DNA of 64,000 nucleotides from Heterocephalus glaber (lineage: Eukaryota; Chordata; Mammalia; Rodentia; Bathyergidae), in NCBI RefSeq assembly GCF_000247695.1, contig NW_004624849.1, forward strand, positions 1,375,012-1,439,011, read 5' to 3'. Below the pieces are notes generated by a model. That model made no database searches, had not been told where the DNA came from, and saw nothing but the letters and a program-made list of their open reading frames with translations. Position numbers and translations under genes: made by a program. Positions 24,357 through 36,589 of the stretch are shown one piece after another (position 1 is the first letter of the stretch; every line of letters begins with the position of its first letter).

Positions 24357-25107
24357 GCTGGGGATTTAGCTTAGTGGTTCCAGTGCCTGTCTTGAAAGTG
24401 CAAGGACCCAAGTTCGATCCCTAGTACCAAAAAATAAATAAAAAAGAAAGAAAGAGCCTTTTTTTTTTGGAACCGGGGATCGAGCTCGGGACCTTGCACT
24501 TTTGAGGCAGGCGCTGGAACCACTGAGCTAAATCCCCAGCCGAAAGAAACATTTTTGAACTTCATTCCAGGGGTTCTCAAAGTGGGGTCCCTGGGCCAGC
24601 AGGGGCAGCAGCTGCCCCCCACCTTCTCTCCAGTCAGTCACTCGGCAGGACCCCAGCAATGAGAGCATGTTGGGGAGGAAGTCAATGGAGTTTATGGGAG
24701 GGTGTGTGTTTAGCAGCTTTATCAAGGTAGAATTGATGAAGGATAAACTTTTCTTTAAAATGTACAATCTATGCAAGAGCAAGGACCCAAGTTCAATCCC
24801 CGGTACCCCCCCCCCAAATAATAAAATAAAATAAAATGTGCAATCTGATATGTTTTGACAGTTACAGTTGCTGCCCCTCATCTGTGGGAGATACATTCCA
24901 AGACCTCCATCAGAGGGCTGGGGATTTAGCTCAGTGGAGCTGCGACTACCTGGCAAGCCCTAAGGACCTGAATTCGATTCCTGGTGGTGGTGGTGGGGGG
25001 AGAACTTCAGGCACAGTGGCACATTCCTGTAATTCCAGCTACTCAGGAAACTGAGACTGGAGGATATCAGGTTCAAGAGCAACCTTGGCAACTTAGTGAG
25101 ACTGTCT
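24357..25107. repeat. SINE cluster next to the Lima1 retrocopy
   Basis: ID + at 24357-24446, ID - at 24459-24541, 5'-truncated ID + at 24774-24824 (target repeat AAAATGTACAATCT), ID + at 24916-24999, and B1-like + at 25005-25107 whose end abuts the Lima1 poly-A tract. Confidence 0.8.
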
Positions 25108-28100
25108 TTTTTTTTTTAAATGTAAATTAAAAGCTTTATTGAATAAAAATGTCCCAGACTAAGCAAGACAGTAAGAAAACAATATTTTACATCTCTAAAA
25201 AATGTCAAAGCTAAATCTCTATAAATGCAGTACACACCTCTTCCTCCCCTACACACAATTTGGAATATCAATTATGTACAACAAAGGTACTCAAGCTCAT
25301 ATGTTCCCAGCCTTAATATTAAAGAAAACCATCCCAATAAAAAGGCCTATTGCCGGTTTGATTTCCCTCTGGGAATACAGTCTACCATAAAAATCAATAC
25401 ACTTCAGAGCTGATAAGTATTTAAAAATTAGTGTCTCAAAAAGGGAATATTAGAAGTGAAATAAGGTTTGGAGATCTGAGCTTAGTGGGTGAAGGCAGTT
25501 CTTTCCGACATTCTTCCTTTGAACTCACTATGCTCTAACATGGAGCGTGGTGAAAAAAGATCCAAAGGTATTACAAAAATATTTCAACCTTCAATAAATT
25601 GTGAGAAGCACAGATACCACAAAAAAGAAAGCAATCACTTGGGGTGTAGTCAAACTCAATGGCAAATACCATAGCATATTTGGGAGACAGTGGATCTCCC
25701 CGAGCACCAAAGCTTGTAGGTTGGTTCTTCAATTGTCTCAAAAGGTGCTATGAAAAGGTGGCTATATTATACCTCAGTAGTTCATTCAAGATGTAAAGAG
25801 TAGTATGCAAAGCGATAAATTCCCTATATAATCATACTGAGAAATTAACCTAAAAAATCTTAGAAGACTAAAAATACTTGATCTCTTAACAGTTGAATAC
25901 TAAAAAATTAAATTGGTATTCATTTAAAAATATACAAACTGTGCCCTTTATACTAAAGTGTATTCAGTCATAATGTTTAGACCCTTAAATCCCTTCTGTA
26001 TGTTCTCTTATTTCCACAATGTAAAAATGTACTACTAATCGTCTATCTACTTTAATATTATCTTTTGGGAATACAGTGGAATCTGGATTATATCAGTTGG
26101 AATATCTCCCTATTTATAAGCACCTATGTATATCATCATGGATAAAATGGAAGATTTAAGTAATGTTATCTTTTGCACTTAGAACTGGTTTACTGCGTAT
26201 GGTTTTGTTTGTTTGTGGTAGCAGAAATTCATTTCCAAAGTTGCTTCCACAAAAGTGACAGTTCATGTTAGGATTGCTGTTTCTTGCATCACTTTGATAA
26301 AGGGCAGTGGCTCACTAACACTAAGATGAATTTAAGGCCCAGCACTCTTGCAGTTATTCTTCATCTTCATCCTCATCATAGTATCTATTTCTCTTTATCT
26401 GTTCTTCTACAGACAGCTCTTTGACTTCTTCTCCCTCCCAGAATCCCATATCCTGGGATTTCTGATTCTGAGTAGTGTATTCTTCAGTGGAGGTGTTATC
26501 TGCAAAGCTGGACCAATTTGGAGACTTGGGTTCTACTGGAGACTGCTCTTTGAGGAGGTTGCTATAATCATCATCTAGGTTTGCACCATTTTCTATGGGA
26601 TTCTCACTCCCCGTCTCAAAGCTACGAATTTCCTTACTTTTTCTCCCTGCCTGTCCTCTTTCAGGCACCTTATTTTGCCAGGTCATTTTCTCCATGCTCC
26701 CATTCTTCTCAGGAACCTTGGCACTTTCCACTTGTTTCCTTTCTGCTACTATCCCTCCTGCAAACTCCTCATTCTGGTCTGACATGCTCCAACCTTTCCT
26801 GATAGGTGGGGACAAATTTTTTGGGCTCTTGACGGAAGAGGTTCGAAAAGAAGCTGCCACAGTGAATGGGCGGCTTTTTTCCTTCGGTGAGGAAGATTGT
26901 CTTAGCTTTTTCAGATCCAGATCTACATCCTCAGGAGCTTCTGGTTTGCTGACTTCGTCCTCGGGAGGCCATTTGGGATTCCTTCCTCCAAGGTACTTCC
27001 TGAACTGCAAAATTTGGTTGGGGGAGGCCAGGTGATCTTTAGCGTCTTGGTTTCAGCTGGCTTGTCTTCCTTTTCTGGCTGAGAGGAGGCCTTGGCTTCC
27101 ATACTTGCACCCAGCACACCCACCTTGGCAATGGGTGCATCTTCCACCCCTGGGCTCTGGGGCATCTCCCCTGCATTTGGAATTTTGGGCTGGTTTCTCC
27201 AAGGTCTCATTTTCATTTTTGCTTGCCCACAGATCCTTGTGTGTGGTCTGTGCCCAAAGCCTTCATCATAGTTGCCTTTAGATTTAAAGAGTTGATTGAA
27301 GTGAGGCTAACAATAGATTCTCCCATGTAAAGATGCATATGTTCCTAGACTAACTTTGTTGTTGCAATAGGAGCAATGGAAGCAGCTGATGTGAAACACT
27401 TGTTGGTTGGCCAGGAGATGCTCCATGGGGTAGACTGTCTTCCAACATTCAACACAGGTTTCTCTTGCAGGTGCCTGAAACTTCTTCACTACTTTGGTAG
27501 GAGAGCTTTCAGAAAGGGTGGAGGCTCTGGCATCTGGACTCAGTGGCTTGGGGGACACAGGTTGCTGCACCTCGCTGTTAACCTGAGAGTTACCTGAGGA
27601 GTCATCTTCAGCATGGGTGGAACGGACTTCCAGTCTATTCTCAATTGCAGAAATCTTTTCTGGCTCCTGATGGGAGCCACAGACCTCAGGACCCGGGGGC
27701 ACGTTCTCCTTTTGTTCCAATTTATGGTTCTGATTTCATCGCTACTGACTTTCAACTCATCTGTACAGCTGGTTGGACTACTTTGTTTGGATACAGCTGC
27801 CTGGTATTTGGCCATTCGATCCTGTATGGAGGCTTCTGAGAGGCGTGAGAGTTCCAGATTTCACCTACTCTCATTTTTCTCCAAGTTGAATGCAGAGGAT
27901 GGTGAATGACCTGAGCCTATTTCCAGGCCATCCAGAGGACAGCTGTTTTCAGAGATCCTTCGTCCACCTGCATTCTGGCTTTGGGCTCCAAGAATCTTGG
28001 TTTGAATTGGCTCGCCTTTCTCAAACATCATCTTAAGCCTGTTCAGTGGGACACTGTATTTCTCTATTTTGCTTGAAGCTTCTGTGTTTTCACTGATTTC

Positions 28101-28640
28101 AGATTTCTCAACTTCATGTCTGGAATCTCCCAGACAATTTTCCATGTTTTCACTTTCGGGAGTGTGGTCTTTAAGATCTTCACTATCCTCAGGGTGATAC
28201 CGACGCTGAATACGTGGATCAGGACGGGATCCAAATCTAGGTCTGGGCTGGGTCTGTCCCTTGTGATCAGCTCCGTCTCTAGAAGTGGAGTTGCTTGTCA
28301 CTTCGGCAAGAGGGTGGTCGACTTTGTGCCTAATTTCAGAGCTGCTGTTTCCAACCGGGTCTGTGTGTAACTCTACTCCCAGCACTGGGTTCTCCCACTT
28401 CTTTAACCCAGTCAGGGGTCCCTATCTAAAGTGCTGGGGGAGATTTTCACTGTTACTTCTCTTCTTTTCCATGTTAGCCTCTTCAGCTGCTTTCTGGTAC
28501 TTGGAGAATATTTCCATAATAGCTGATGACTTGTTCTTGTTGATGAGAGAAAGTTCTTTGGCCATTACCCTTAATGATAGGGAAGTCCACTGTCGTCTAT
28601 TAAAAGGAGTTGATTCCATTTTGTCTTACAGATATTGAAA
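25108..28640 (-). pseudogene. Lima1: Lima1 (EPLIN) processed pseudogene
   Basis: LIMA1/EPLIN is an actin-bundling LIM protein. On the minus strand from 28619, an intronless copy of nearly the whole coding region can be followed to 26354. It starts MESTPFNRRQWTSLSLRV, carries the LIM domain around 27310-27440 (TCVECWKTVYPMEHL, then FHISCFHCSYCNNK) and ends in the acidic tail YYDEDEDEE. Lesions include a frameshift near 28422, further shifts near 27850, 27720 and 27000, and a TAG at 27304-27306 replacing the Lys after GRIYC. A 3' UTR of about 1.2 kb follows to an AATAAA near 25137 and a poly-A tract (T-run at 25108-25118). Absence of introns plus a tail shows retroposition. It is non-coding. 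Confidence 0.92.
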
Positions 28641-30400
28641 CACGTGATCTTTTCAGTTTTAGTTTCTTTAGCTGAAAAATTAAGATAATACTTGTCTTTC
28701 TAAGGTCTTAACATAGATTTAGGGAGATAATATATTTAACATAGAAGGCATATTACAGTAGTATAAACAGCATTTTAAGTATGATATATTATTGGCTCTT
28801 ATAATTCTTATTATTGTAAAGCTTTTTAACAAGTGGAGAAGTATAATGTACTTTAAATTCAGAGGATAAAACTTCTATACTTAAATTCTTTTCTAAAAAT
28901 CCTTTCAGGTTGTAGAATACATAAACCCATATTCTTGATATCATTTAGTCCCTACCCATTAACCTGGCTTGGTTGGGATTTTTTGCCCCAGGAATTATCA
29001 AAGGAGTTCCAGCCTTTGTCCAGAAGAGGTGAGATTAGAAATGAGTCAATAGTTTCCTTGTTTGAAGAGTAAAAAATGTAAATTAAGGAGCTTCCTGCAG
29101 CTCTCCTGACAACCGAAGAGCATAACTGCTTGGGTAGAGTACTGTTCACTGGGTTCTGGTCCAACTGCCTGGCAACAGAAGAACACTGGCCTGCTGACCT
29201 GTGACTGGGTCACACTAAAAGTCCCATGATCCAAAGCAGGTGACAGGCAATCCTAAAAGCCATGCTGCTTTTCCACATGTACCACTTTCTTCTTCGTCGT
29301 CTATTTATTATTTATGTATTTATTTATTTTTGAGACAGGCCTCACTTTGTACTTTAGGCTGGTCCTGAGCTCACTGTGTAGCTCAGGCTGGCCTCAAACT
29401 AGAGGTGATCCTCCTGCCTTAGCCTCTCAAGTGTTGGGATTAGAAGCATGTGCTACCATGCCTGGCTTACTTTGTTCTTCTACCTATAACACTGACTGAA
29501 ACTAATACTAGCCTTTTAAAATTTTTGTTGATTCAAAAAAAAGAGAGGAAGGCCAGGGATGTAGCTTTCAGTGATGCCGAGCCTGCCTGGCAAGTGCAAG
29601 GTCCTGAGTTTGATTCCCAGTACTGAAAAAAACATTTTTTAAAAAATGTGTTTTAGTCTCCTTGTTGGGAAGAGGCATAGTACACAGTAATGGAAAGGAG
29701 CTCTGGCATTAAAGCTCGCACCTTGGCCTTGCCACTCAAACCTGTGCACCTTTCCTAAAACTCAGATTTCTCATCCATAATAATGGTATTCTTATGAGAA
29801 ATAAATAAGATATAGAAGAAATAATGCTGATCCAGAATAAGTAGACAATGAATGATAGGGTTTTTTGTTCTTGTTTTGGCTTGGGGTTTTTTGGTTGGTG
29901 GTAGTGAGACTCTGTCTTAAAAATAAATAGGGCTGGGTTGCAGCTCAGTGGTAGAGTACTTGCTTGGCCTTGGGTTCAATGCCCAGCACTGCAAAAAATT
30001 AAAAATCTCACTGTACTCTGTTTACCTTTCCTTTTGTGCTGATGTGAGATGACACCATGCCTGCATGATGAGCTGAAGTGAGGGGAATGGTGTAGGCACT
30101 ATGACATAATACTAGGGCTAGCCCATAAAGATCACTTGAACACAAGCACTGTGATACTGACAGTGTCTGATAACTAAGACACTACTAAGTGACTAACAGG
30201 CAGGCAGCATATATAATGCAGATACACTGGACAAAGAGATAATCTGCATCACAGGCAGGACAGAGTAGGAATGTGCATGTTTATCTGCTACTCAGAATGA
30301 CATGGTATTTAAAATTTATGAACTGTTTATTTCTGGAATTTTTTACTTAGGATTTTGGGATCGTGGTTGACCATGAGTAACTGAAATCATGGAAAGCAAA
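28641..30400. other. gene-free stretch between Lima1 retrocopy and L1
   Basis: B1-like - at 29320-29470, ID-type + at 29550-29632 and 29929-29998, and a MIR-like block at about 29705-29850. Otherwise AT-rich without a recognised gene. Confidence 0.65.
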
Positions 30401-30404
30401 ACTG

Positions 30405-31123
30405 GCTAAGTGGGGTTTACTGTATACTTATGAAACCATCATCACAATGAAGTTAGTGAACATGCCTATCACTCCCAAAAGCTCCCCTTTCTCCCTGACC
30501 TCCTGACCCTCCCAATCCCCAAGCAACCACTGAAGTGTTTTTATCACTGTAGATTAGTGTGCATTTCCATGACTCTGGGATTTTCTACCCAGTACAATTA
30601 TTTTAAGAGCCACTTGTATTCTTGTTTGTATCAGTAGTTCATGCACTTTTTGTTGTTGTTCATGCATTTTTATTGCTGAGTAGTATTCCATTGTATGGCA
30701 TACCCATTGTCCTCATTCACTTATCTGCTAATAGACATTTAGATAATTCCCAGGTTGGAGCTATTATAAATAAAACTCCTGGGGCCGGGGATTTAGCTCA
30801 GTGGTTTCACCACTTGCTGCGCAAGCGCAAGGACCCGAGTTTGATCCCCGGTACCAAAAATAAACAAACAAACAAACAAAACTCCTACAAATTTTTATGT
30901 GGTTATACATTTTCATTCTCCTGCATAAATACCTAGAGTGGAATGGAATGTCATGAGAGGCATGTGTTTTAAAGTACCTACCAAACTACTCTCCAAAATC
31001 ATTGTAGTAGTTTACATTCAAACCAGCAATGTACAAAAGTTCTAGTTACCCCCAAATTACAACCAGCACTATGTATGATCCATCTTTTAAATTTAGTCAT
31101 TTATTTAATTTAATTTAGCCATT
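30405..31123 (-). mobile_element. old L1 ORF2/3' region fragment (antisense), left part
   Basis: The + strand reads as the reverse complement of L1 ORF2 3' sequence (for example 'gctgagtagtattccattgtatgg' region near 30675). It is split by an ID SINE at 30782-30879 and by the retrocopy at 31124-31926, and resumes at 31927. Confidence 0.65.
30782..30879 (+). repeat. ID SINE inside L1
   Basis: 'gggatttagctcagtggttt' with a (CAAA)n tail; AAAACTCCT repeats on both sides. Confidence 0.88.
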
Positions 31124-31926
31124 AAATTTAGCCATTTTAATGAAAGGGCTCTGTTTCGTGTGTGTAGCATGGGGGAGGCAATTCAGAGATTAGAATAGTT
31201 ATTTGGAAGGACTTTAATGTCACAAAAATGCCAAATCTGTGGATTCTTAAAAATCTGTGTTTTGGGCTGGGGATTTAGCTCAGTGGTTCTGCCGCCTGCT
31301 CACAAGAGCAAAGACCCAAGTTCGATCCCCGGTACCAAAAACAAAGTTAAAATCTGTGTTTTCTTACTTTAAATATACAATACTTCTCACTGAAATTAAA
31401 CCTGAAAAATGTACAATACTGATATATTTTTCACCATACCATGTAAGCCATGATAAGAATGGTTCACAAGTCAGGCAACACAGTCACATTCATACTGCTG
31501 GTGAAAACAAGGACAGAAGCTGATAAGCAAGATAGTGCTACAGCTGTCTGTGCCCCTTCCAAAACTGGCCAGTGTATTTCTCTGGTGTGAATCGTTAACC
31601 AGTTTGTAATCAGACATTGATTAAGTCACAGGACTTATTAGTAAAAGCAGACTCAAACATAAAGGTTTTTGGCTTAGCTTGGTTTGTCATAGTTGGTCTA
31701 TGTTTGTTAACAGACAATCTGTAATGTCTGGATATTTGTATCGCATATCAAGCAATGTTTAAAGTGTGAAGTCAGTTACACATTGACATTTTCTTATTGT
31801 ATCAGTGAAATACATATTGTTATATCAGTTCTCATCAGGAATTTCTCAACAAAATGGAATTATTTTTCAGTATTTCAATAAATATCGATATGCTCAGCCT
31901 GAAAACAAATAAAATTTAGCCATTTT
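31124..31926 (+). mobile_element. retrocopied 3' UTR inserted in an L1, with 15-bp target duplication
   Basis: AAATTTAGCCATTTT is repeated at 31124-31138 and 31912-31926. The 773 bases between carry an AATAAA near 31879 and an A-rich end, and the flanks continue one antisense L1. An ID SINE (31264-31346) with its own target repeat (AAAATCTGTGTTTT) sits inside. The insert is a polyadenylated RNA copy without a recognisable coding frame; the parent is unknown. Confidence 0.72.
31264..31346 (+). repeat. ID SINE inside the nested retrocopy
   Basis: Complete ID with target repeat AAAATCTGTGTTTT. Confidence 0.9.
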
Positions 31927-32175
31927 GATAATTGCGCTGTGGCATCTTGTTGTGGCTTGAATTAAATAGTAATGATTTGAGTATATTCTCCTGTGCTTAC
32001 TTGTCATCCATTTATTTTTGGTAAAGTGTATGGTTCAATCTTTTACTCATCTTTTTTGTCAAGTTGTTTTATTTATGAGTTTTGAGAGTTATTTTTATAT
32101 TCTGGATACAAACCCATCATCAGCCATGTGATTTAACATATTCTTATCTCACATGATTGCATTAATTTCCATGTC
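31927..32175 (-). mobile_element. old L1 fragment (antisense), right part
   Basis: This continues the L1 interrupted by the 31124-31926 insertion ('tggatacaaacccatcatcag' type sequence near 32105 is antisense L1 ORF2). Confidence 0.6.
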
Positions 32176-32518
32176 TGTCTTTCCTGCTAGAGTGAAAATT
32201 CATAGCTAAACTGAGGGGAAAAGGGGAGCTCAGAAAACAATTGTTAAAATATAAACAGACTAATAAAATGTCAAAAAGTGAATCATTTGGCTCTTTTTAT
32301 ATAAATTTTATTTTATCCCATTCCCCTCTTAATTCCCCTCCCCTATGTAGAAAAGCTTTGTTTCCATTTTTTCTATTTTCACTTTTTTTGTTGCTTCCTT
32401 CCTTTCTCCCTCTCTCTTCCCTTGTTCCCCTTCCCATTTGGACACTTTCTTCCCATTTCCCAGTATCTGTTATACACCTCGGTCCTTATTTCTTTCTTTC
32501 TTTTTTATCTAAAACTTT

Positions 32519-32777
32519 TTTTTTTGGTACCGGCAGTCGAACTCGGGACCTTGTACTTGCGAGGCAGGCAGCAGAACCGCTGAGCTAAATCCCAGGCCCC
32601 TCGGTCCTTATTTCTACATTCAGTTTCTCACACCAGAGAAGCAAAGCAGTATTTAAAAATGTGTCTGGGGCCAGGGATTTATCTCAGTGTTTTCGCCACC
32701 TTCTGCGCAAGCGCAAGAGACCCAAGTGCAATGCCCAGTACCAAAAAAAAAAAAAAAAAAAAGAAAAGAAAGGAAAA
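32519..32777. repeat. two ID SINEs, opposite orientation
   Basis: ID - at 32519-32597 (target repeat CCTCGGTCCTTATTTCT) and ID + at 32669-32777 with a long poly-A tail (repeat AAAATGTGTCTG). Confidence 0.87.
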
Positions 32778-32785
32778 AAAAATGT

Positions 32786-33262
32786 GTCTGATTTTTTTCA
32801 CTTAAGAATATGGTCTCAAGGTCCATCCATTTAGCTATAAATGTCTGAAGCTCATCTCTATGGGAGAGTAGTACTCCATTGCATAAAAAACTACATCTTG
32901 TTTATCCACTCATAAGTTGGGCATTTGGGCTGTTTCCAAGATTTAGCTATTACAAACTGTGCTGCTATAAACATGGGTGAGCATATATCACTGTGGTATG
33001 ATGTTTTAAATTCTTTTGGGAAGATACCAAGAAGAGGTATAGCTGGGTCAAAGGAATATCTAGTTTTAATTCTTTAAGAAATCTCCACACTGACTTCCAC
33101 AGTGCTTGCATCAGTCTACCATGCCCACCAGCAGTGGAACAGGGTTCCTTTTCCCCCACATCCCCTCCAGCATTTGTTATTGGTTGATTTCTTGATAGCA
33201 GCCATTCTTTCTGGAGTGAGGTGGAATCTCAGCATTGTTTTAATTTGCATCTTTTGAATGAC
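32786..33262 (-). mobile_element. L1 ORF2 3' end fragment (antisense)
   Basis: This carries the well-known antisense L1 landmarks in order: 'gtactccattgcataaaaaa', 'gctgctataaacatggg', 'agctgggtcaaagg', 'ccacactgacttccacagtg', 'catcccctccagcatttgtt'. It is degenerate and has no open frame. Confidence 0.8.
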
Positions 33263-33299
33263 CAAGGGCTACCTGGTAGGGGGAGAGTGGCATGGTATA

Positions 33300-33545
33300 A
33301 AAGTCCTGAATTAAACATAAACACACACAAAATGCATGCAGTGCTCAGGCACTCGATTGCCTGCCTACATAGTCACACTTTACCCCACCAGCACTCTGAG
33401 GTAGATGGAATTATACTTAGGAGAGTGAGGCCCAGAGAGGTGAAGTCAATAGTCCAGGGTCACACAGCCAGCAAGCAGAGGAGCCAGGATACAAATCCAT
33501 GAAGCCTGGCCCCAGAGCCTGTGGCCCTACCACTGTGTGATATCA
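33300..33545 (-). repeat. MIR-like element
   Basis: 'gaggcccagagaggtgaagt' then 'ggtcacacagccagcaag' is the MIR core; ends near 'ccagagcctgtgg'. Confidence 0.75.
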
Positions 33546-33917
33546 CTCATGCCAAGTGCTTCCGTGGGCTCTAAAGGTCTTCCAGAAGCTTCCTCAGTGC
33601 CTAGTTACTCTGTTCTGAAAACTGAGAGCAGCCTCTCTGATCTGCCTTCTCTCTGCAGGGTAGTGGTCCCTCCAGTCTTAGCCTGGACTCAGAACAGGTA
33701 GAGCCCACTCTCCAAATGGGCTGGAAGGCCGGGAGCATCTTGGGGGATGGAAGGGGGGCCACTGCAAATCATCCCCCCTACCCATGGGAGAAGGCCAGCT
33801 TTCTCCTCCCCTGGCCTTCACTAGATCCTGGCTGATGTGGATCACAGATGAGGAAACAGGCTCAGCCAAAGAAAGCCACATGCCCAAGAATCCCTGCAGA
33901 GTCAAGAGGGGCAGACA

Positions 33918-34082
33918 TGCCAGGTGTGGTGGGGAACTCTTGTAATCCCAGCATTCGGAAGGCTGAGGCAGAAGGACTGTCAAGTTTGAGGCCAGCTTGG
34001 GGTACATAGTGAGTTCAAAGCCAGCCTGAAGTATGCAGCGAGAACCTGTGTCCCCCCTCTCCTATAAATAAATAAATAAAAA
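33918..34082 (+). repeat. B1-like SINE
   Basis: 'ccaggtgtggtggggaact' to 'gagaacctgtgtc' with a partial internal duplication and a (TAAA)n tail. Confidence 0.8.
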
Positions 34083-34543
34083 GGAGAAGCAGACATGACT
34101 TCCTAGGCCATTTCCTCCAGGAAGCCCTCCAAGATGGGGCTGCCTGACTACCCTGCTTGCTGCTCCTCCAGCTCCCTATCTGTTCTGAGGCTCCCTCATG
34201 TGCACCCCAGGTTAGGGTTAGGAAGTTTAGAAAGTTCTGGAAGACAGGAGTCTCTTCCCAATTGCTCTCAAGCCCTGTGCCAACATGTCCTCTCTCCAAC
34301 TTCTATAAAGAGCTGGATGTGAATTATACCACTTGGTTCTGTAAGGTCTACTGAGTATCACTGAGGCTCAGAGTGGCTGCTGTGTGACCGAGGTCACCAG
34401 CCTGTAAGCAGTGTGCACCCTGAGTAATGAGCCAGAGGCCACCTTCCTCCCTCTGGATTCCCTGGCCTTGAGGCTCTGGGTGGAAGTGAGCAGGCACCAT
34501 CAGTCCCCTGCCCTCTGCTGTCTCCACCCATCCCAGGTCTCAC

Positions 34544-34646
34544 CTGAGATCCAAGTCTAAGCCAGCCAGCATGTGGGAGAGGACCCTGAAGGTGCCTTCC
34601 CCTTTGGGTGCCCACGCACCACTGAGCTCTTCTCCAGGAACATGGT
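34544..34646 (-). pseudogene. relic myosin exon 3 with frameshift
   Basis: On the minus strand the frame opens TMFLEKSSVVR, shifts after CGT, and continues as PKGEGTFRVLSHMLAGLDLDLR before a G|GTGAGA donor at 34542-34543. This is the myosin segment expected next after the 35880-36019 relic. The acceptor has lost its G (reads TTGCA where TTGCAG is expected). Together the three exons span 3.85 kb on one strand in the correct order. No later exon was recognised between 33.6 and 34.5 kb. Confidence 0.65.
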
Positions 34647-35184
34647 TGCAAGGGAACTGGCTCTGTTGGCTATGGGGCCTCGTGCTGTGCCCTGCCTGGG
34701 CCACGTGCTGAGGACTCATCTCAGGCCCAGCTTCGGTGTCAGCCTCACCTGCCCTGTGTGTCACTGATTCAGAGGCCACCTGGTAAGTCCACTAATGCCA
34801 CAGATCCATCCCAACTCAGGTTCCACAGATCAACAGCAATCAAATAGGGCCACTGTCTCATACATCCCACAACAGAAGCCCCTAGGTCCCCACCTCCACC
34901 CCAAGTGGTGCTTCCGGTGGGAACACCAGACCAGGAGAGCAAAGGGACCGAGTGGCAGGAGAGTTTTCCAGGAGCCTGGCTGCCACCCCAGCTCCATGCA
35001 CAAATGGCTTTCTCATAACCTAATGCCAGTTTCTGTGCGAACAGAACTTGTGTGGGGAGGGAAGGGTTACCATGAGTTCAGAGATGGGGACCAACACAGG
35101 TGAGGACACCACAGAGGGCTGGTGAGGGTATAAATCAGCTCGTGCTTTAAAGACTCAGCTCATGAGCAGCTGAATAATAGAGTC

Positions 35185-35510
35185 TGCAAAACGAACAAAG
35201 AAAAAAAGGTATACACAAAAAGAAAAATGGTATGACGTTTTTTCAACAGATGGTGTTACTCTCATAGAGGGAACCCTAGAGGCTGTTGTAGATCGCAGAA
35301 AACCCACTACACTGCTGGCCCTCAGAGAAATTGAAAATGCACGTGCAGCCATCTCAATGACCAAGGCTACCCAAGCGGCAGTTTGCCGTACTAATAAATG
35401 TCTGGAAGCCAATGGCCACCACTTTGAGCAGCTCTTGTATTTGTAGAGACCAAAGGTAACTTGTATTAATCTCATGATGTCTCAATAAATGTAGTATTAA
35501 AATATTTATA
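35185..35510 (+). pseudogene. 3' end of an unidentified processed retrocopy
   Basis: On + a frame reads FSTDGVTLIEGTLEAVVDRR, then KPTTLLALREIENARAA and ISMTKATQAAVCRTNKCLEA, and stops at TAG after QLLYL (about 35447). AATAAA follows at about 35485, close to an A-rich end. Upstream the frame breaks. The protein-like composition, 3' UTR and polyadenylation signal suggest a 5'-truncated retrocopy lying in the intron of the relic myosin. I do not recognise the parent gene. Confidence 0.5.
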
Positions 35511-35514
35511 CAGT

Positions 35515-35603
35515 GGGCTGGGGATTTAGCTCAGTGGTTCCAGCGCCTGCCTTGCAAGCGCAAGGTCCCGAGTTCGATCCCTGGTACCAAAAAAAAAAAA
35601 AAT
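35515..35603 (+). repeat. ID SINE
   Basis: Near-consensus copy with poly-A tail; TTATACA flanks it on both sides. It directly follows the unidentified retrocopy. Confidence 0.9.
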
Positions 35604-35879
35604 TATACAAGTTTTTCTTTTCCTGAAGTGTGTATACATTTTTTTGGTGGACTGTGTCTATTTACTCATGAATATTTCATCTCCATGACAGGCCGCAGCA
35701 CAGATGAGCAGGGCTGGTGGCGCAGGGACAGGACACTGAGGGCACCAAATGAGTGGTGTGTGGAGCAGGTGGTCGAGGCTCAAGGAGCAGTGACCCTTTC
35801 AAGCACATCCCAGACCCTGGCTGGAAGTGTGGGTGCCAAGCATTTCTGAGGGCCCTGTACCTCCTCCCAGAACACTCGC

Positions 35880-36019
35880 CTGGAGCTGCTCAGCTGTGAC
35901 TCAGCCAATGGCAGCGAAGTTCAGCGATACCACCAGGCCAGCCAGGTAGGATTGCAGTTGTGCAGTGCACACAGAGCTGAGGGCCTGGAGAATGGTGTTG
36001 GTAGCCAGGACGTTTTCTA
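35880..36019 (-). pseudogene. relic myosin exon 2 (motor-domain segment) with in-frame stop
   Basis: A minus-strand CCCTCAG acceptor precedes an exon that continues the reading frame of the P-loop relic. It reads VENVLATNTILQALSSV and then LVVSLNFAAIG, followed by TGA at 35901-35903 where the family has Arg (the SLDFNATGR position), and then VTAEQLQ. The donor is GC (GCGAGT), either a rare donor or a decayed GT. The match to the motor segment just after the P-loop of class XVIII-type myosins is strong in order and phase. The stop codon makes it non-functional. Confidence 0.68.
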
Positions 36020-36589
36020 CTGAGGGCGCAGGCTCGGTGTCACTCATGGCTCTCACTGGACCTCCTCCCCTCTGGCTCTGGCTCTGGCCGGGCCCATCCT
36101 GTCCTCTGCCCCACTTGGGCTCCCTACTATTCCCCAACTCTGCTCTAAGCCACACACTTTGCTGAGCACCAGTTGCTGGTGTCACCCTGTGCTACAAGCA
36201 GGGCACAGGGGCAGCAAGACTTGGTCCAGAAGGGGAGAGTCACAAGCCTGGGGCAGGCACAGTCCCAGCAATGTGGCTTCCCTAGGAACCTAGGAGGCCG
36301 AAGTGCTAGGACTTTAGACCTGCCTTCAGAGACAGAGCAGCAGGCCAGAAAAAGTGGATTCCCAGTGTGTCCACTATGGACCACGCACTGTACTGGGTAC
36401 CTAGGTACAGCCCATCCTGACTCCCACCTTCAGACATAAGCTATGTTTTGGGAGGGCAGAGACTGTATCTCTCCTAACACTGTAGGAGAGCTATCCATTG
36501 TATCCAGCTCCTAACATGGGCAAGGTGCAGAGTAGGGACTTTGGAAAGCACCAGAAAAACTCCCGCAAGGAGGTAGCTTATGCAGTGGC

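Noticed and set aside
26354..28640. Lima1 as a functional gene
   Set aside because: No introns, several frameshifts, a stop in the LIM domain and a poly-A tail.
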